Of a DNA stretch of 64,000 nt, positions 23,137 through 34,356 are shown piece by piece (position 1 is the first letter of the stretch; each line of letters starts with the position of its first letter). Made by a program: the position numbers and the translations under genes. Source of the DNA: Arabidopsis thaliana. Lineage: Eukaryota; Streptophyta; Magnoliopsida; Brassicales; Brassicaceae. The notes below the pieces were generated by a model. The model searched no databases and was not told the DNA's origin. It saw only the letters and a list, made by a program, of their open reading frames with translations. The stretch covers positions 9,052,101-9,116,100 of the forward strand of contig NC_003074.8 in the NCBI RefSeq assembly GCF_000001735.4, given 5' to 3'.

Positions 23137-26100
23137 TCATTCCACTTTTGTATCAGGAGGCTTGGAAGATGATAATTCTTGTGCTTCTTCTAAATGAGGC
23201 TGCTCCTCAGAAGCAAGGTGTTTCTGATTTTGTACAGTCGGCTTCTCTGGCAATTTCGGTCTCTTTTCTTCTGAAGGTAGAGACTGTTGTTGTCTCTGTG
23301 TAACGCCCTTGATCCCGTGCTTTTGAGCTAGTCCTTGGTTCGGTGTTGATACTGGATCATTTCCTGCTGAATCTGTATTGGAATTGTTTACTACTTTCGA
23401 AGCAGTGCTTTGCACAGAAGCAACACAAGATGGAGGTTCCAAAGCAGGCACCGCAGTAGAACCAACTGCTTTTATGTTTTTCAAATCATTACTCGCTTGA
23501 GGCATACCCTTGGTCGTACCCATACTAGCAGTTTGGGTGGTATTGGTTACAGACTGTGGAACACGTGGCATACATTCAGCTTGGGACTTCTTTGATAACT
23601 CAGAGTTCCCTAGATGATTATGTTGAACAACTCTCTGAGCTGTTGATTGCACTTGATTGCGCTGCTTTTGGTGTATCAACAAATGCTGATGGTTAGAAGG
23701 TGCAACCGCTGGTGCAATTGACAGGCTAGAGGTGGATAAAATATTACATGGGGTCGCAGGTGAGCTCTGGCCTTGGATGCTATTGTCTGAATGTAATTGC
23801 ATCTGTTGTTGAGGGGATGGAGACAAAGCACCAGGGAATGATTTTGGCAGTTGCTGTGAATGATTTGAAGACAAGGGAGAAACAAATGGTTTAGACTGCA
23901 GATCCGTGCTCGTGGTAGTCCCCACACTAGACTGCTGATCAGGCCTAACTGAAACCGCTATCTCTCCTTTTTCGGTAGCTTGATTTCCTTGGGGCATGGT
24001 AAGGCCATTCAGGTGTGACTGATCGACAGTGATGTTCTGATGGATCATGTTGCCTCTACCCATCCCCTTCAGTTGTTTATTCAGCTGTTGACCTTGTGTT
24101 GGCTGCCGCTGGTGTGGATGCTGTCTTGCAGACTGCTGAAGTTGTCGCTGCCTTTGTTTTCCAGCTTGATTGTTCACTCCAGAAGTACCAGACTGAGGAC
24201 TCCTACCCAAACCATGAAGCGCCAACTGAGATTTTTGAGGTTTCTGTTGTGCCATAGCATTAATATTAGGAGAGGGCGACACCGGGGGCATGGATAATGG
24301 CTGGGGCGAAACAGGTGGTTGAGTCTGAGGACTGTTTTGTGAAGAAGAAGAAACAGAAGAGCCCTGAGGTTGTTGTACATGTGGCATCATAGAACCAGAT
24401 GCTGGAAACTGCTGTTGCTGTTGCTGCAAATACCTCTGGTGAATTTGTCTTTGACGGATAGCAAATGCTTCCTGCTGTGCCCCAGTGGCTTGACTTGGGC
24501 TCTGGAGATGAGGATGATGCGAGTTGCCAAGCACATGTGACTGCGGTGACATCTGATGCTGCTGGGAAAGATGGCCTGGGTACGCCTGAACAGGAGTTGT
24601 CTGGTTGGTAAATCCAGAACTCAAATTACTGAAAGCTGGGATCCCCGGACTGTTCCCTTGAGCAGCCTGCATCTGAAACTCATGAATATCAGTTTTTATC
24701 ACCATTGTAGAGTTCGTAATGTTGTCAACGAGTTTCAAAATGACAATCGACCAGCGGTTGACAAAAATTAGAAGCGCTGAACGTCTACAAACTAAACAAA
24801 GAGCGAGATAAATAAGTCCAGGTAGTGAAGTAAGAAATAGATAGTTAAGTTCCCACATGTGAGAAATCGTAAAACGAAGTGTAATAATTAGCGTAGCAGT
24901 AAAAAAATCCAAGTAGCTTACCCGCATCATATGCTGCACAGCTTCACGAGGCCTGATCATGGAGTTTCCTTGAGAAGCTCCTCCTCCGGAATGAATATTT
25001 CCAGTGTTTGGAATTCCTACCATGCCAGAGGTATGCATATTACCAGTATTTGGCATTGCTGCTGAGGCCATCCCTTGAAAACCAGGCCTTGACATGGGTG
25101 TGTTCCTGTTCATTCCACTTACACCCATAGCATTTCCACCAGGAACCATGCGATGTCCACGATCAGATCCTGAGACAGCTGCAGGAGTTGATAAGGAGGG
25201 CTGCTGCAGGTTTCTACCAGATAACGTTTGATTAAATTGTTGTAGTCGGTGTTGTTCATCAAGTGGCAAAGACCCTCTAGGAACATTGAATCTACCATCC
25301 CTACAAAGAAAAAAATATATCAACAATCAAAAGAAGTAATAACCCTCAAGTAAATTGAGCGGAGATTCACAGACGTGTGCATTCACCAAAACAAATCATT
25401 CAGTAAAAGCTCTACCTGACAGAAGCACTCTGTAGGCCAGATGTGGTTGGCAAATTGTTGCTCAGAACAACACCAGATGATCCAGGAGTGGATGGATGTG
25501 CTCCAGAAGTAGGGAGCACTGGCGTTCCCTGATTCAACATTGGAAGACCTGGATTTTCAAGTGAAAATACATCTTGACCTGAAGTTGATGCGTCACAGAC
25601 ATCAAGGGGCCTTCATCCGGAGAGTAGCAAAATATTAGAATTTGCAAGAGTAGAAGTCAAGATGTATGTGAATACAAGGAAACAACAGAACTTACGTAAG
25701 AACACCTCCATTCAGATTATTCGGGAATACTTGAGAGAGAGCCATGACTTGTGAATTGTGAACTGGTACTATTTGCTTGGGATCCCGACCATCGTTCTTG
25801 AAGATAGATGAAACAGTCGCAAAAATACAAAAGCAGCAACAAAAAAACAGATTTAGGTCCTTAGTAGATTCATACTTCAAACTACAATGTGACTTCAGCA
25901 AATCTTTGCTAAGATTTGCAGCTATACTTAGAAACATGCAGACCTGGTATGTCGAGTGATTGAGATATGCCTTTCATACCATAAACTTTATTAAGCAAAT
26001 TAAAAACTGAATTAAGCAAACCTATCTTCTCAAATTCCATATCTATAAGCAAAAACATTTACCAGCTCCAGTGCAACTTGAAAACTGAATTCCGTGAACA

Positions 26101-29100
26101 AAAGAAACCACAGAAACCCCGATAACACTCTCTGGCACTATAAGAACCCTTTAGCATTCTGCCCACAAGGGACTCAAAAACTAAAATTTGGACTACCATC
26201 ACCCAACATATCATCTCCTTGATGCTAGTATACTACACAGTACATACACAACGAACTATCCCTATTTCCAGGCAACAGTTGAATTATGACTAGCCAAAAA
26301 ATGCAGAAAGAAATCCACTAGTTTTAGGTTACAAGCTTGGAAACAGTAACAAAGTAGTAGGTGAACTAACCTGTGTCTTTCTATAATGTAATTTCTTCCC
26401 AATCAAACAAATCTTCTCAAAATGAGACTTCAGGGTATCTTCCTCCATTGGCCCTTGCAGTCGTTGAAACAACTGTCTCGCACTTCCCTGAATATCACAG
26501 ACATATCCAGGGCATTTAATTAGTCTAAGCATAGAAGACACTTTGTTCACCATCTCAGAGCTATAGAAAAACCTTTGGTATGCCAGGCAAAGTGGATGGA
26601 TAAGACTGAGAATTCCCTGAATCTTCTGCACTATCAGCCCCATCACCAGCAGTTTTATCCATCAGAATCTTATGCCGGTCCTTGCACTCAGTCGGATTGC
26701 GATATATATACTGGAGAAACAGTGGAAAAATCAATCAGCCAGTAACAAATACCAGTTGTTCACTGATACGAGAAAGCAATAACCTGGACAACAATATCCA
26801 ACACAACCATTCACTAGAATAGAAAAAAAAAAAAAACTATTGAAGTATAGCTCTGCCACTCTGTTCGAAAGGTACCAAAGAAAGAATCCCAAGATGTTTC
26901 AAAACAACAGGCACTTACCTTAATTTTAAGAGTGCTGTTCATTGCATCACTAATGAGCTCCCAGTTAGGCCCCATATCATGCACCAGGACAACAAGCGCC
27001 TATATGGTAGGAAAAAATAAATTAGATACTCATAAAGCAACCAACAGTACATCGATGTTAATGAAAGATGACGAATAAAAAACCTGATCCTCAAATAGTG
27101 ACCATGGATTTCCAGAACCATGCTGACCAGGAGAAATCTGAGAAAAACAAAATTCTAGTTTAAAACAGATACTTTAAACAAAGTGAATGGAGTTAGTAAA
27201 CCTTCAAGAGCATACCTTCAGGCCTTTTATTTTTCTGCCCCTATCACGACCTCCAATAAATTTGATAGATTTGTTGGGGTTGGACATATTGCTCATCTGG
27301 GAAGCAGCCGGAGAAGGAATCGATCCAGTGTGAGGAATAGCCATATCAAAATTATTCTCTACCAATTGCTTGGTGGTCTTTTGCTTCTTTGCACTATGAG
27401 GACCATACAGACCTTACAAAAAATAATTAAAATATGTCACAGAATTATAAACGATAACCATTGCTTTAGTTGTATAATTGGTGGTTAATGATAAGATGTA
27501 CGTATAAATGCTGCTTAAAACATGATATCCTCTAGGAGTATTGTTTAATTTATACAGGCAGAGGCTGAGGATCCCCCAGCCGCTGAAGAACTACAATGCA
27601 CCACAAAGTAAAAAATGAATTTGCAAATAGTACCATTCATATCGAAATTATTCTCTGGTCGCTTCTTCCAGTGGTCCTTCTGCCAAAATAAGGATGTATT
27701 AGAATCCTCTCTAAGAAGTCAATTACTACTAAATGGTAAACATTTGCAAACAATATAACTTAAAGTTCTCATTTCAAATAATGGGAAACTGTCAATAGTC
27801 ACCTCAAGATTAAAATGGAAACAAAAAATAACTTTGTTTTTAATCCAAAGAGTAGGACTCAAGTATCAAACCAGTTACGCAAGAGGCAAAAATTATTTTA
27901 TCACGCTAGTCAAGCAATAATATTGATTAATTCACACCACCTAAACTCGCCTTTCCCTAAACATTTGTTCAAATTGATTCTTAGGATTTTATCATGAATT
28001 CACCTGTTCAACATGGACTGACGGATTGAGATGCCAAGTTTGGTCATATGCGGAGCCCTGCAACAAATGAAATTGAAAATTGCAATCCAATGTCAACTAA
28101 AACTAATAGCAACTATTTTCTGCAATAGTAAGAGATATGCTGATATTTCTAACTACCTGATGAGTCTTCTTTTTCTTTTTAGGTTTTCCTGAGGTTTCAG
28201 CCATGTCATAAGGTAACAGCTTTTCAAAATTAACACTTGACTCAACCTCTGTGCCTTTTTGGACTGCCGATCCACCATGCAAACTACTATACTCATCCTG
28301 GAAAGAACTAGTATCCCCACTAGACGCATCTGTCTTCGAGGGCACTGGTAAATTCCCAGTAGTAGCACACCCAAAAGGACTCACAACCCTATGCCTGGAA
28401 GCAGTGCGCACTCGCCTTGTCGGAACTGAGCCGGCATTAATATTACTGTCAGGCCTTTTTACTATCAAACTTGATGAGTTAGAGCCACCTGTGTTGTTGA
28501 CGTATGGTAAATCGTCCCCAAGATCATATGACCGGGCAGAATGAGACTTCATCAGATTCTTCCTTTTTTTGTGGCTTATATTAAATGATCTGCTAGACTC
28601 GAAAGCTCCCGGAAGATAATAGGTACTTGTTTCTCCTTCATCCTCATCGAACGCAGTAACATTATATCCTATATCTACAATTAGAGATAAAAAATTAGCA
28701 AAAATTTAACCAACCCGCGAAGCTCAAACAACCCAGAATTGTGCATACCTCCAGCAGTATCATAGGCTGATGTATCAACCTCCTCCTGCATGCTACTTCC
28801 AGACTTCTGGGAACAGAGAAATACTGTTAAATATCTTTGGAGAACAGATATATATTCTCAGGAAAATATACGCCATCAAGGTTACAATATGCGAGCTCCT
28901 AGCATAGAACAATCTCACATACCTCACAACGTGTAAGATGCGACTCAATGGACTTAAGGTACACCTCCATTGCACCAGATGGAACTGAATAAAAGAGGCT
29001 TGCCTGTACAGTAATAAAGCTCAATTAGCAATAATGTAGAACTATCCACAACAATAGTGTTCAACTGAGGCTGCGGAAAATCTTTTCAGAAATTCATACT

Positions 29101-32100
29101 TCTGTAAGCTGATCAACCATAGATATATCCAATATTTCTGGGTCGCACATATTGTCAGGTGTTGACAGTGCAGCTGAATGATAGGAGATGGAAGAGTTGT
29201 TGTACTTCAAAAATCTACTTGCATATTCCTTGACACCCGCAGCTAAACATCTTATGCCATTCAAACAATTAGATTCTTGGCAGGTCTCCTGCATACAACC
29301 ACGGTAATATTTAGTTTGATACCATTAAGTTTTACAAAAATCATAACATAAAGAGCGACAGAACCAGAGACTCCTGAAGGTAATTATCAAAGACAATGCA
29401 AGCAAATAAGAAAGATCAGGCTTCTCAATCATAAGAAGGAAATATCAGTAGAATTGTGTTGTTTTGCAGTCTAGTCACAAACATAATAATATGGTTCTCA
29501 GAATTCAACGAGTGTATGTATAAATTCTAATTTAAAAGAAACGGAAAGAACCATATGATCATCATTGTCATCAAAAACCATAAAAGAGGTCAGACAGTCA
29601 AATACCTTAACAATTCCCAAGCTCGTCTCCTCCAGCTCCCCAGGAACCTCGGCCTCCACAGAACTCCAGAATTGTAAAATAGCATAAGATAGGACTGAAG
29701 CTATTTTTTTCAGCTTTCTGTGCTGATTTCGTTCCTCAAATCTCAACTGACAAGTCAAAGCAACTCGATGGCAAATTTGTGTGGCAGCAGTCATTTTCCA
29801 AAGGCGCTCCTAGAAGATGAAAAGAAAAAAGGTAACAGAATGCAATTAGAACAGTCACGGAAAAATGTTCCAGTAACATAAAAGTGGACAAGCTCATTTA
29901 AGAAGACGAATGACCAGACGCCGTAGTAAATAAACAGAACAAAAATCCACAAAATGCAGCATTTTCCATGCAGATATATAGAATTTATGTTAGAAAGATA
30001 ATTTAACTAGACCAGACCTGCGCAAAATCATTTGCCAGCCATGCCATTTCTTCGAGGACAAAATCCCATTGAGATTTCTCACGGACCTCCACTGGTGCAG
30101 TACCACAAGATAATTCGGCAATTCTTTTTTTCTTTGCCTGTTAATGTATTATGTCATACATAAAAAGATGAGTAGGTACATAACATCATAACTTCTACGA
30201 AAACTAGATAGCTAAAAATCATCAAGTCAAGATTAAAAAGAAAACCTGTATAATCCGGGCCTCCTCAAGAATAGCGTCCTCCTTGACAGTATCTAACATA
30301 ACTGCATCTGAGCTCGGCTGATGTTTTAATGCTTCAATGTCAGTTCCTGACAATAAACTATTGCCAACTGTGCAAGAACTTGTGTCTACAGATGCCTGAG
30401 GAATTCCAGAGCACAACGTGCTGCTAGGATTTTCAGATAAAATACTACCAACTTTACTGTCATTTTCGAGTACAACCAACCCATCTTGAAGCCTTTTCTC
30501 AGTCTCGGAACTTTTCTCCTTAGTTTGCATCTCAGCTGTACTTCTGTGACTTTGATTTTCAATTTTAACCGATTTCATCTGCATTTCACATTCAGGAATG
30601 CACTCACTGATAATGGTGGTAGATTGACCTGTCTCATCTTCAATCTTAGTTTTGGTCATTTCACCAACTGTTTGATCTAGTAACCCCTCTACTCTCAAAG
30701 TCTTCTGCATAGAGATTTCATCAGAGTCAAGTTTGTCCACTTTATAAAGATCTCTTTCATTATCTACATTTACTTCTACGTTGTTCGCATGAGAAGACTC
30801 TGACTCTAACCCATTAGTCCCTGTAGCTCCTCTATTTGTTAAGCTTTCTTCCTCTACCGTGGAATCTCTTAGGCCATTCAGTTGGGTAGAACTATTTTTC
30901 TGGCCAGCTATTGTTGCAGCTTTGGGAGAACCACCAGTCGAAACTAGTTGTGCCTTCTCCCCAGCAAGGCCAGACTCTCCAACTGGCAAATATGCAGAGC
31001 TTTTACTATACGAAATGTCGGCTTCATCTTTCAATAGACTAGTCTTGGATCCAGCAGTACTCTCTCGTACAACAGGTTCACCATCCACCTTAGTATTCAG
31101 CGAATTGCTGGAAACTCTATTTTTCGGAACGATATTACCATTTGAATTTGCAAATACTGGACAAGATACAGAAGTTGTATGCATATCCTTTTGATTGGCT
31201 GCTTCGGGAATGCAACCCTTTCCTTCCACTGATCCTCTGCGAATAGATATAGACGTTGCAAGACCACCACGATTCTGAACTAAATCCGTAGAGCTTGACC
31301 GTGCTGGATCCCGACTTATCTTCGATCTGTTCCTCCGAGCATACGGGCGAAAGATGGCAGAATCTTCTGTTTCTTTGGTATTCTGGTTGGTGTGTGCTTT
31401 GGAAGATCGTTCTGACTCAGAAGTTCTGTTTTGCCTATTAGGATGTCTCAAATTTCTTTCCCCTTCAACTGACTTGTTTTCAGAATCAAACAGTAAAAGA
31501 TTATCTGCTGTATTGGGTTCAGAAATTGTAGGAACTCCAGGTCTACCGCTACTCTCCACCGAGTCACCATGTGGTGAGGCAGTCAGGGCAAAACTATCTT
31601 TGACTTCACTGTGGGGGTTATGGGCAAATAATGATGAGTTATTCCATGAAATTAATGTGGGAACTACACCAAACACGAATGTACCTGTTTACAAAATGCT
31701 CTGCTTGCTGATCTGTGAGTGATGTAGATTGGACGCTATGTGAAGTTGCAATACCAAACTTGAAATCCAAGGGATTACCGCCCTGAAGCAGATAGAAGAG
31801 TAAAGGCTTGTCATCATAAGTTCTTACACACACACACACAAAACAATTATAGAACAGGGAAATAGGTATTCATACTTTCTCTAGAAACTCCAATTCTCTC
31901 CTCCTTTCCTCACGAACATCATACTCTTGCCTGTTGAAATAAGCATCTTTGTTACACATTGGAAATAATAGAAAGCTGTAGAAATTATAGAGCATTTAAA
32001 CACACTGCAGAAGATCAAGATGTCTCAATCTGAAATACCTTAGCTCCGCTTGAGCCTTCTCAATAGCTGTTCGGCGCGGAGATGTTTTAACACCAATACC

Positions 32101-32178
32101 ACCTCCACTATCGATAACTCCTCCCATGGAATCAACCTCAGCATTTACTAGAAGATATCCTGAAACGCTTCCATGCAT
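23137..32178 (-). CDS. EAF1B: EAF1-type NuA4 complex platform protein, copy 1 (probably EAF1B)
   Basis: Twenty-one minus-strand exons join in frame to 1907 residues: 32178-32039, 31930-31876, 31782-31685, 31608-30246, 30137-30018, 29809-29606, 29288-29100, 29003-28923, 28806-28749, 28674-28157, 28057-28004, 27679-27634, 27412-27216, 27137-27084, 26999-26919, 26710-26573, 26487-26371, 25796-25696, 25610-25416, 25300-24922, 24672-23137. An HSA domain lies at about residues 553-620 (EKSQWDFVLEEMAWLANDFAQ) and a SANT domain at about 1045-1110 (NPWSLFEDQALVVLVHDMGP then WELISDAMNS). The C-terminal third is Gln/Pro/Ser-rich. EAF1 scaffolds the NuA4 histone H4/H2A acetyltransferase in the nucleus. 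At the start of exon 16 this copy has Tyr where copy 2 has Cys. Start: MHGSVSGYLLVNAEVDSMGG; a 6-codon uORF overlaps it. Confidence 0.92.
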
Positions 32179-32198
32179 CACCACGTCGAATACCCCAT
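32178..32198 (-). promoter_or_regulatory. Upstream ORF overlapping the EAF1B start (UGAUG)
   Basis: Reading minus from 32198, ATG GGG TAT TCG ACG TGG TGA encodes six residues, and its stop shares one base with the EAF1B ATG at 32178. A one-base overlap of this kind can favour reinitiation or leaky scanning. Confidence 0.7.
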
Positions 32199-33529
32199 CA
32201 ATTCGAATTCTAGCTTAACTGAAAAATTATATCAAGAGCTTTCAGTATTTACAGCATTCCGAATGATCATACTGCAGAAGTTAGAATCAGTTACACCTAA
32301 ATGTTGGACCTACAAATAACACTGGTAAAATGTATGTTCTCATGATGCAAAAAGCAGTACCATATGATATCATATAATAGAGTAGCTTATCAGATTCAAG
32401 ATGTAACTGCTCAGAAGATGTCAAAAGTAAAACAACATTCACTCATATACTCTAGCCACTATCCAAAGGAACATCAAAGTGAAGATAACTCCCCAGAATC
32501 TAGTATTTGACTGAGAATTCTATATATCTAACGCCAATACCATTCTGATCCCCGAGAAGCTCACAACTACGTATTCCAGCATAACAGAGATAGAATAGAA
32601 CTCTAAGATACCAAAGAAATGAAATGTTGCCTCAAGGCAGAGAGGTTCTAGAAGCTTAATCCAACACTAACAACGATTACTAGGAACCAAAGTTAGAAAA
32701 TGATCAGCTTAAGCTACTTAATGGCGTGCCTACGAACTCTTGAATCAAGTATTGAGCATTTCCAAGCTAAACGAGTAGAAACAAAGAACTACAGAGACAC
32801 AATTTCAGCAAACAATTCACATTCCTGATAAAAGAAGCACTGGGTTCAAAATCACAGAAGCTCCAGCAAAGCTGGACTCTAGGGTTTGAATAGAAGAGTG
32901 AAGGAGAAGAGAGTTAAACCTGGAAATTGAACGTAGAACAGAACAGAACGAAGGCAAAAAGCTAGGGCACAAAACTCGGGCAAAATCACCAAATTCTAAA
33001 ATTAGTTTCTCTCTCCTAGGGCTTCCAAATTCTTATAAGCTTTTCTTTCAAATCGAAAGACGAGAATCAATTTCTCAGAGAGTAGAAGAGAAGAAGCTCC
33101 TCCCAAAACAAGGAATCCATGGAAATTGCTTGCTTGTTGCGAGATTGATTCCTAATTCAGCTATTTTTCGTTTTCAATTTTGGTTTCCCTCTCGGGAGAT
33201 AAAAAAAAAAATTGAGTTCTCGTTGATGTTTTTTTTTCGTTCTTTCTCTCTCTCTCTCTCTCCTCGACGCAGTATGCGACTCTCTCTCTCTCTCTCCGAA
33301 TTCTGGGCCTGAGATTTTGACCAAACAAGGCCTTTCTTTTTGTTTGCTTGGTCTTGTTTCGGGCCTTTTTGTAGTAATAAAGTTATAACAGTTTCATGTT
33401 GTGTGACATGGATCTCTACAAATCTCAGGCATGTCGCTGGTTTTGTAAAACTATATTTGTCCCACGTTGTCCATAGGCAATTCGGATCGAGTCCGGGTCG
33501 GAGTTTTCGGTTTCGGGTTTAGAAATCTA
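32179..33529 (-). promoter_or_regulatory. EAF1B promoter and leader with 5' UTR intron
   Basis: On the minus strand a donor (CCAGGTTTAAC at about 32930) and an acceptor (TTTTTCAG just right of 32218) delimit a probable 5' UTR intron of about 710 bp. CT/GA-rich runs at 33246-33292 lie in the upstream or leader region. The whole segment appears identical to 43438-44760. No other gene is supported. Confidence 0.55.
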
Positions 33530-33628
33530 GGACGCATTCGGGTATATTAAAATTTGGGTTTAGATCGGATGTGGATCAGATATTTTGGGTTCGGATTCGG
33601 GTTTATCCGAAGTATCCAAAAAATCTAA
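33530..33628. repeat. Junction filler: TCGGG/GGATTCGGGT-type degenerate repeat
   Basis: About 99 bp rich in TTCGGGT, GGATCAG and GGTTCGGATT variants separate the two 11-kb copies. Similar TCGGGT sequence ends both copies (33481-33529 and 44741-44783), so such a tract may have mediated the unequal exchange. Confidence 0.6.
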
Positions 33629-33694
33629 AATTTGATTCAGAGTTCTCAAACTCAGCTTCTTCAATTTATCAACAATGCTTTTGATTCTTTCTAA
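33629..33694 (+). pseudogene. C-terminal fragment of the trihelix gene
   Basis: Identical to 22409-22474, encoding LIQSSQTQLLQFINNAFDSF and stop. It has no upstream exon and is a by-product of the duplication breakpoint. Confidence 0.9.
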
Positions 33695-34356
33695 CGTAGA
33701 GATTTAGTCATTGTTGCTTTTAGATTTGTAACATAGGTAACGGATTTGAAGAAATGCACTATGTAAGCTAATGTTTATGGGAGTGAAGTGAACTTTTTTT
33801 TTAACCATAAAAGAACAATGATACATTCATCAAATTAACCTAAACCTACAAGAGAATAAGTTAGAGGAAAAGGTTAAAAAAGGGCCCTAAGTATATGCCA
33901 CAAGGATGGAGGAGTAGAGACTTCTATACAAAACATTATAAACTGTTTCTACTCTCTCCCAAACCAAAAGATGGGAAGAAGAAGAGACTACTTCTCTATG
34001 ATGCAAGTGGGTAATTTACATTATGATATACCTTCTTCTCTTTGTGTTCATCAAAAGAGGCAAAAAGACCTGCATGAATTTTATCCTATCCACCAACTTC
34101 TTCCCTATTGATCTCCCTCTGGCCTTACCAAATCTGCAAACTCCACAATCTGTAGAGTTTGTTATGTTATACTCTCAGCCAAATCCAAAGACCACCAGCA
34201 GCTTCAAGATGTTAATGCCAAAAAGAGACCCGACTCTGAAGGTGGAGGACACAAACCAGTTTGGGTTCCTGTACAGGGTTGTTGTCGGTAAGGGCCAGCG
34301 TTAAGCTTTGCAGGATCTACAGCTACTCAAGGTTCTAGGTTCATCTGTCATGCCTC
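33695..34356. other. Duplicated 3' flank (trihelix 3' UTR and EAF1A 3' UTR)
   Basis: The sequence repeats 22475-23136 with no differences that I noticed. There is no independent gene. The minus-strand EAF1A transcript probably ends here. Confidence 0.5.

Larger units (their letters stand above)
22409..33529. repeat. Tandem duplication, copy 1 (about 11.1 kb)
   Basis: Direct repeat with 33629-44783. The left edge is inside the trihelix coding sequence: similarity begins at AATTTGATTCAGAG. The right edge is in a TCGGGT-rich tract. The offset is 11220 at the left end and 11259 from about 29800 rightward, the difference coming from small indels. Each copy contains one complete EAF1 gene plus its promoter. 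Confidence 0.95.

Noticed and set aside
22803..23303. Plus-strand ORFs of 93 and 71 residues repeated at 34023-34523
   Set aside because: They lie in the EAF1 3' UTR and antisense to its last exon; the repetition reflects the tandem duplication.
30859..31722. Long plus-strand ORFs opposite EAF1 exon 4 (also at 42118-42981)
   Set aside because: Antisense shadows of a 1.36-kb coding exon; repeated only because the DNA is duplicated.
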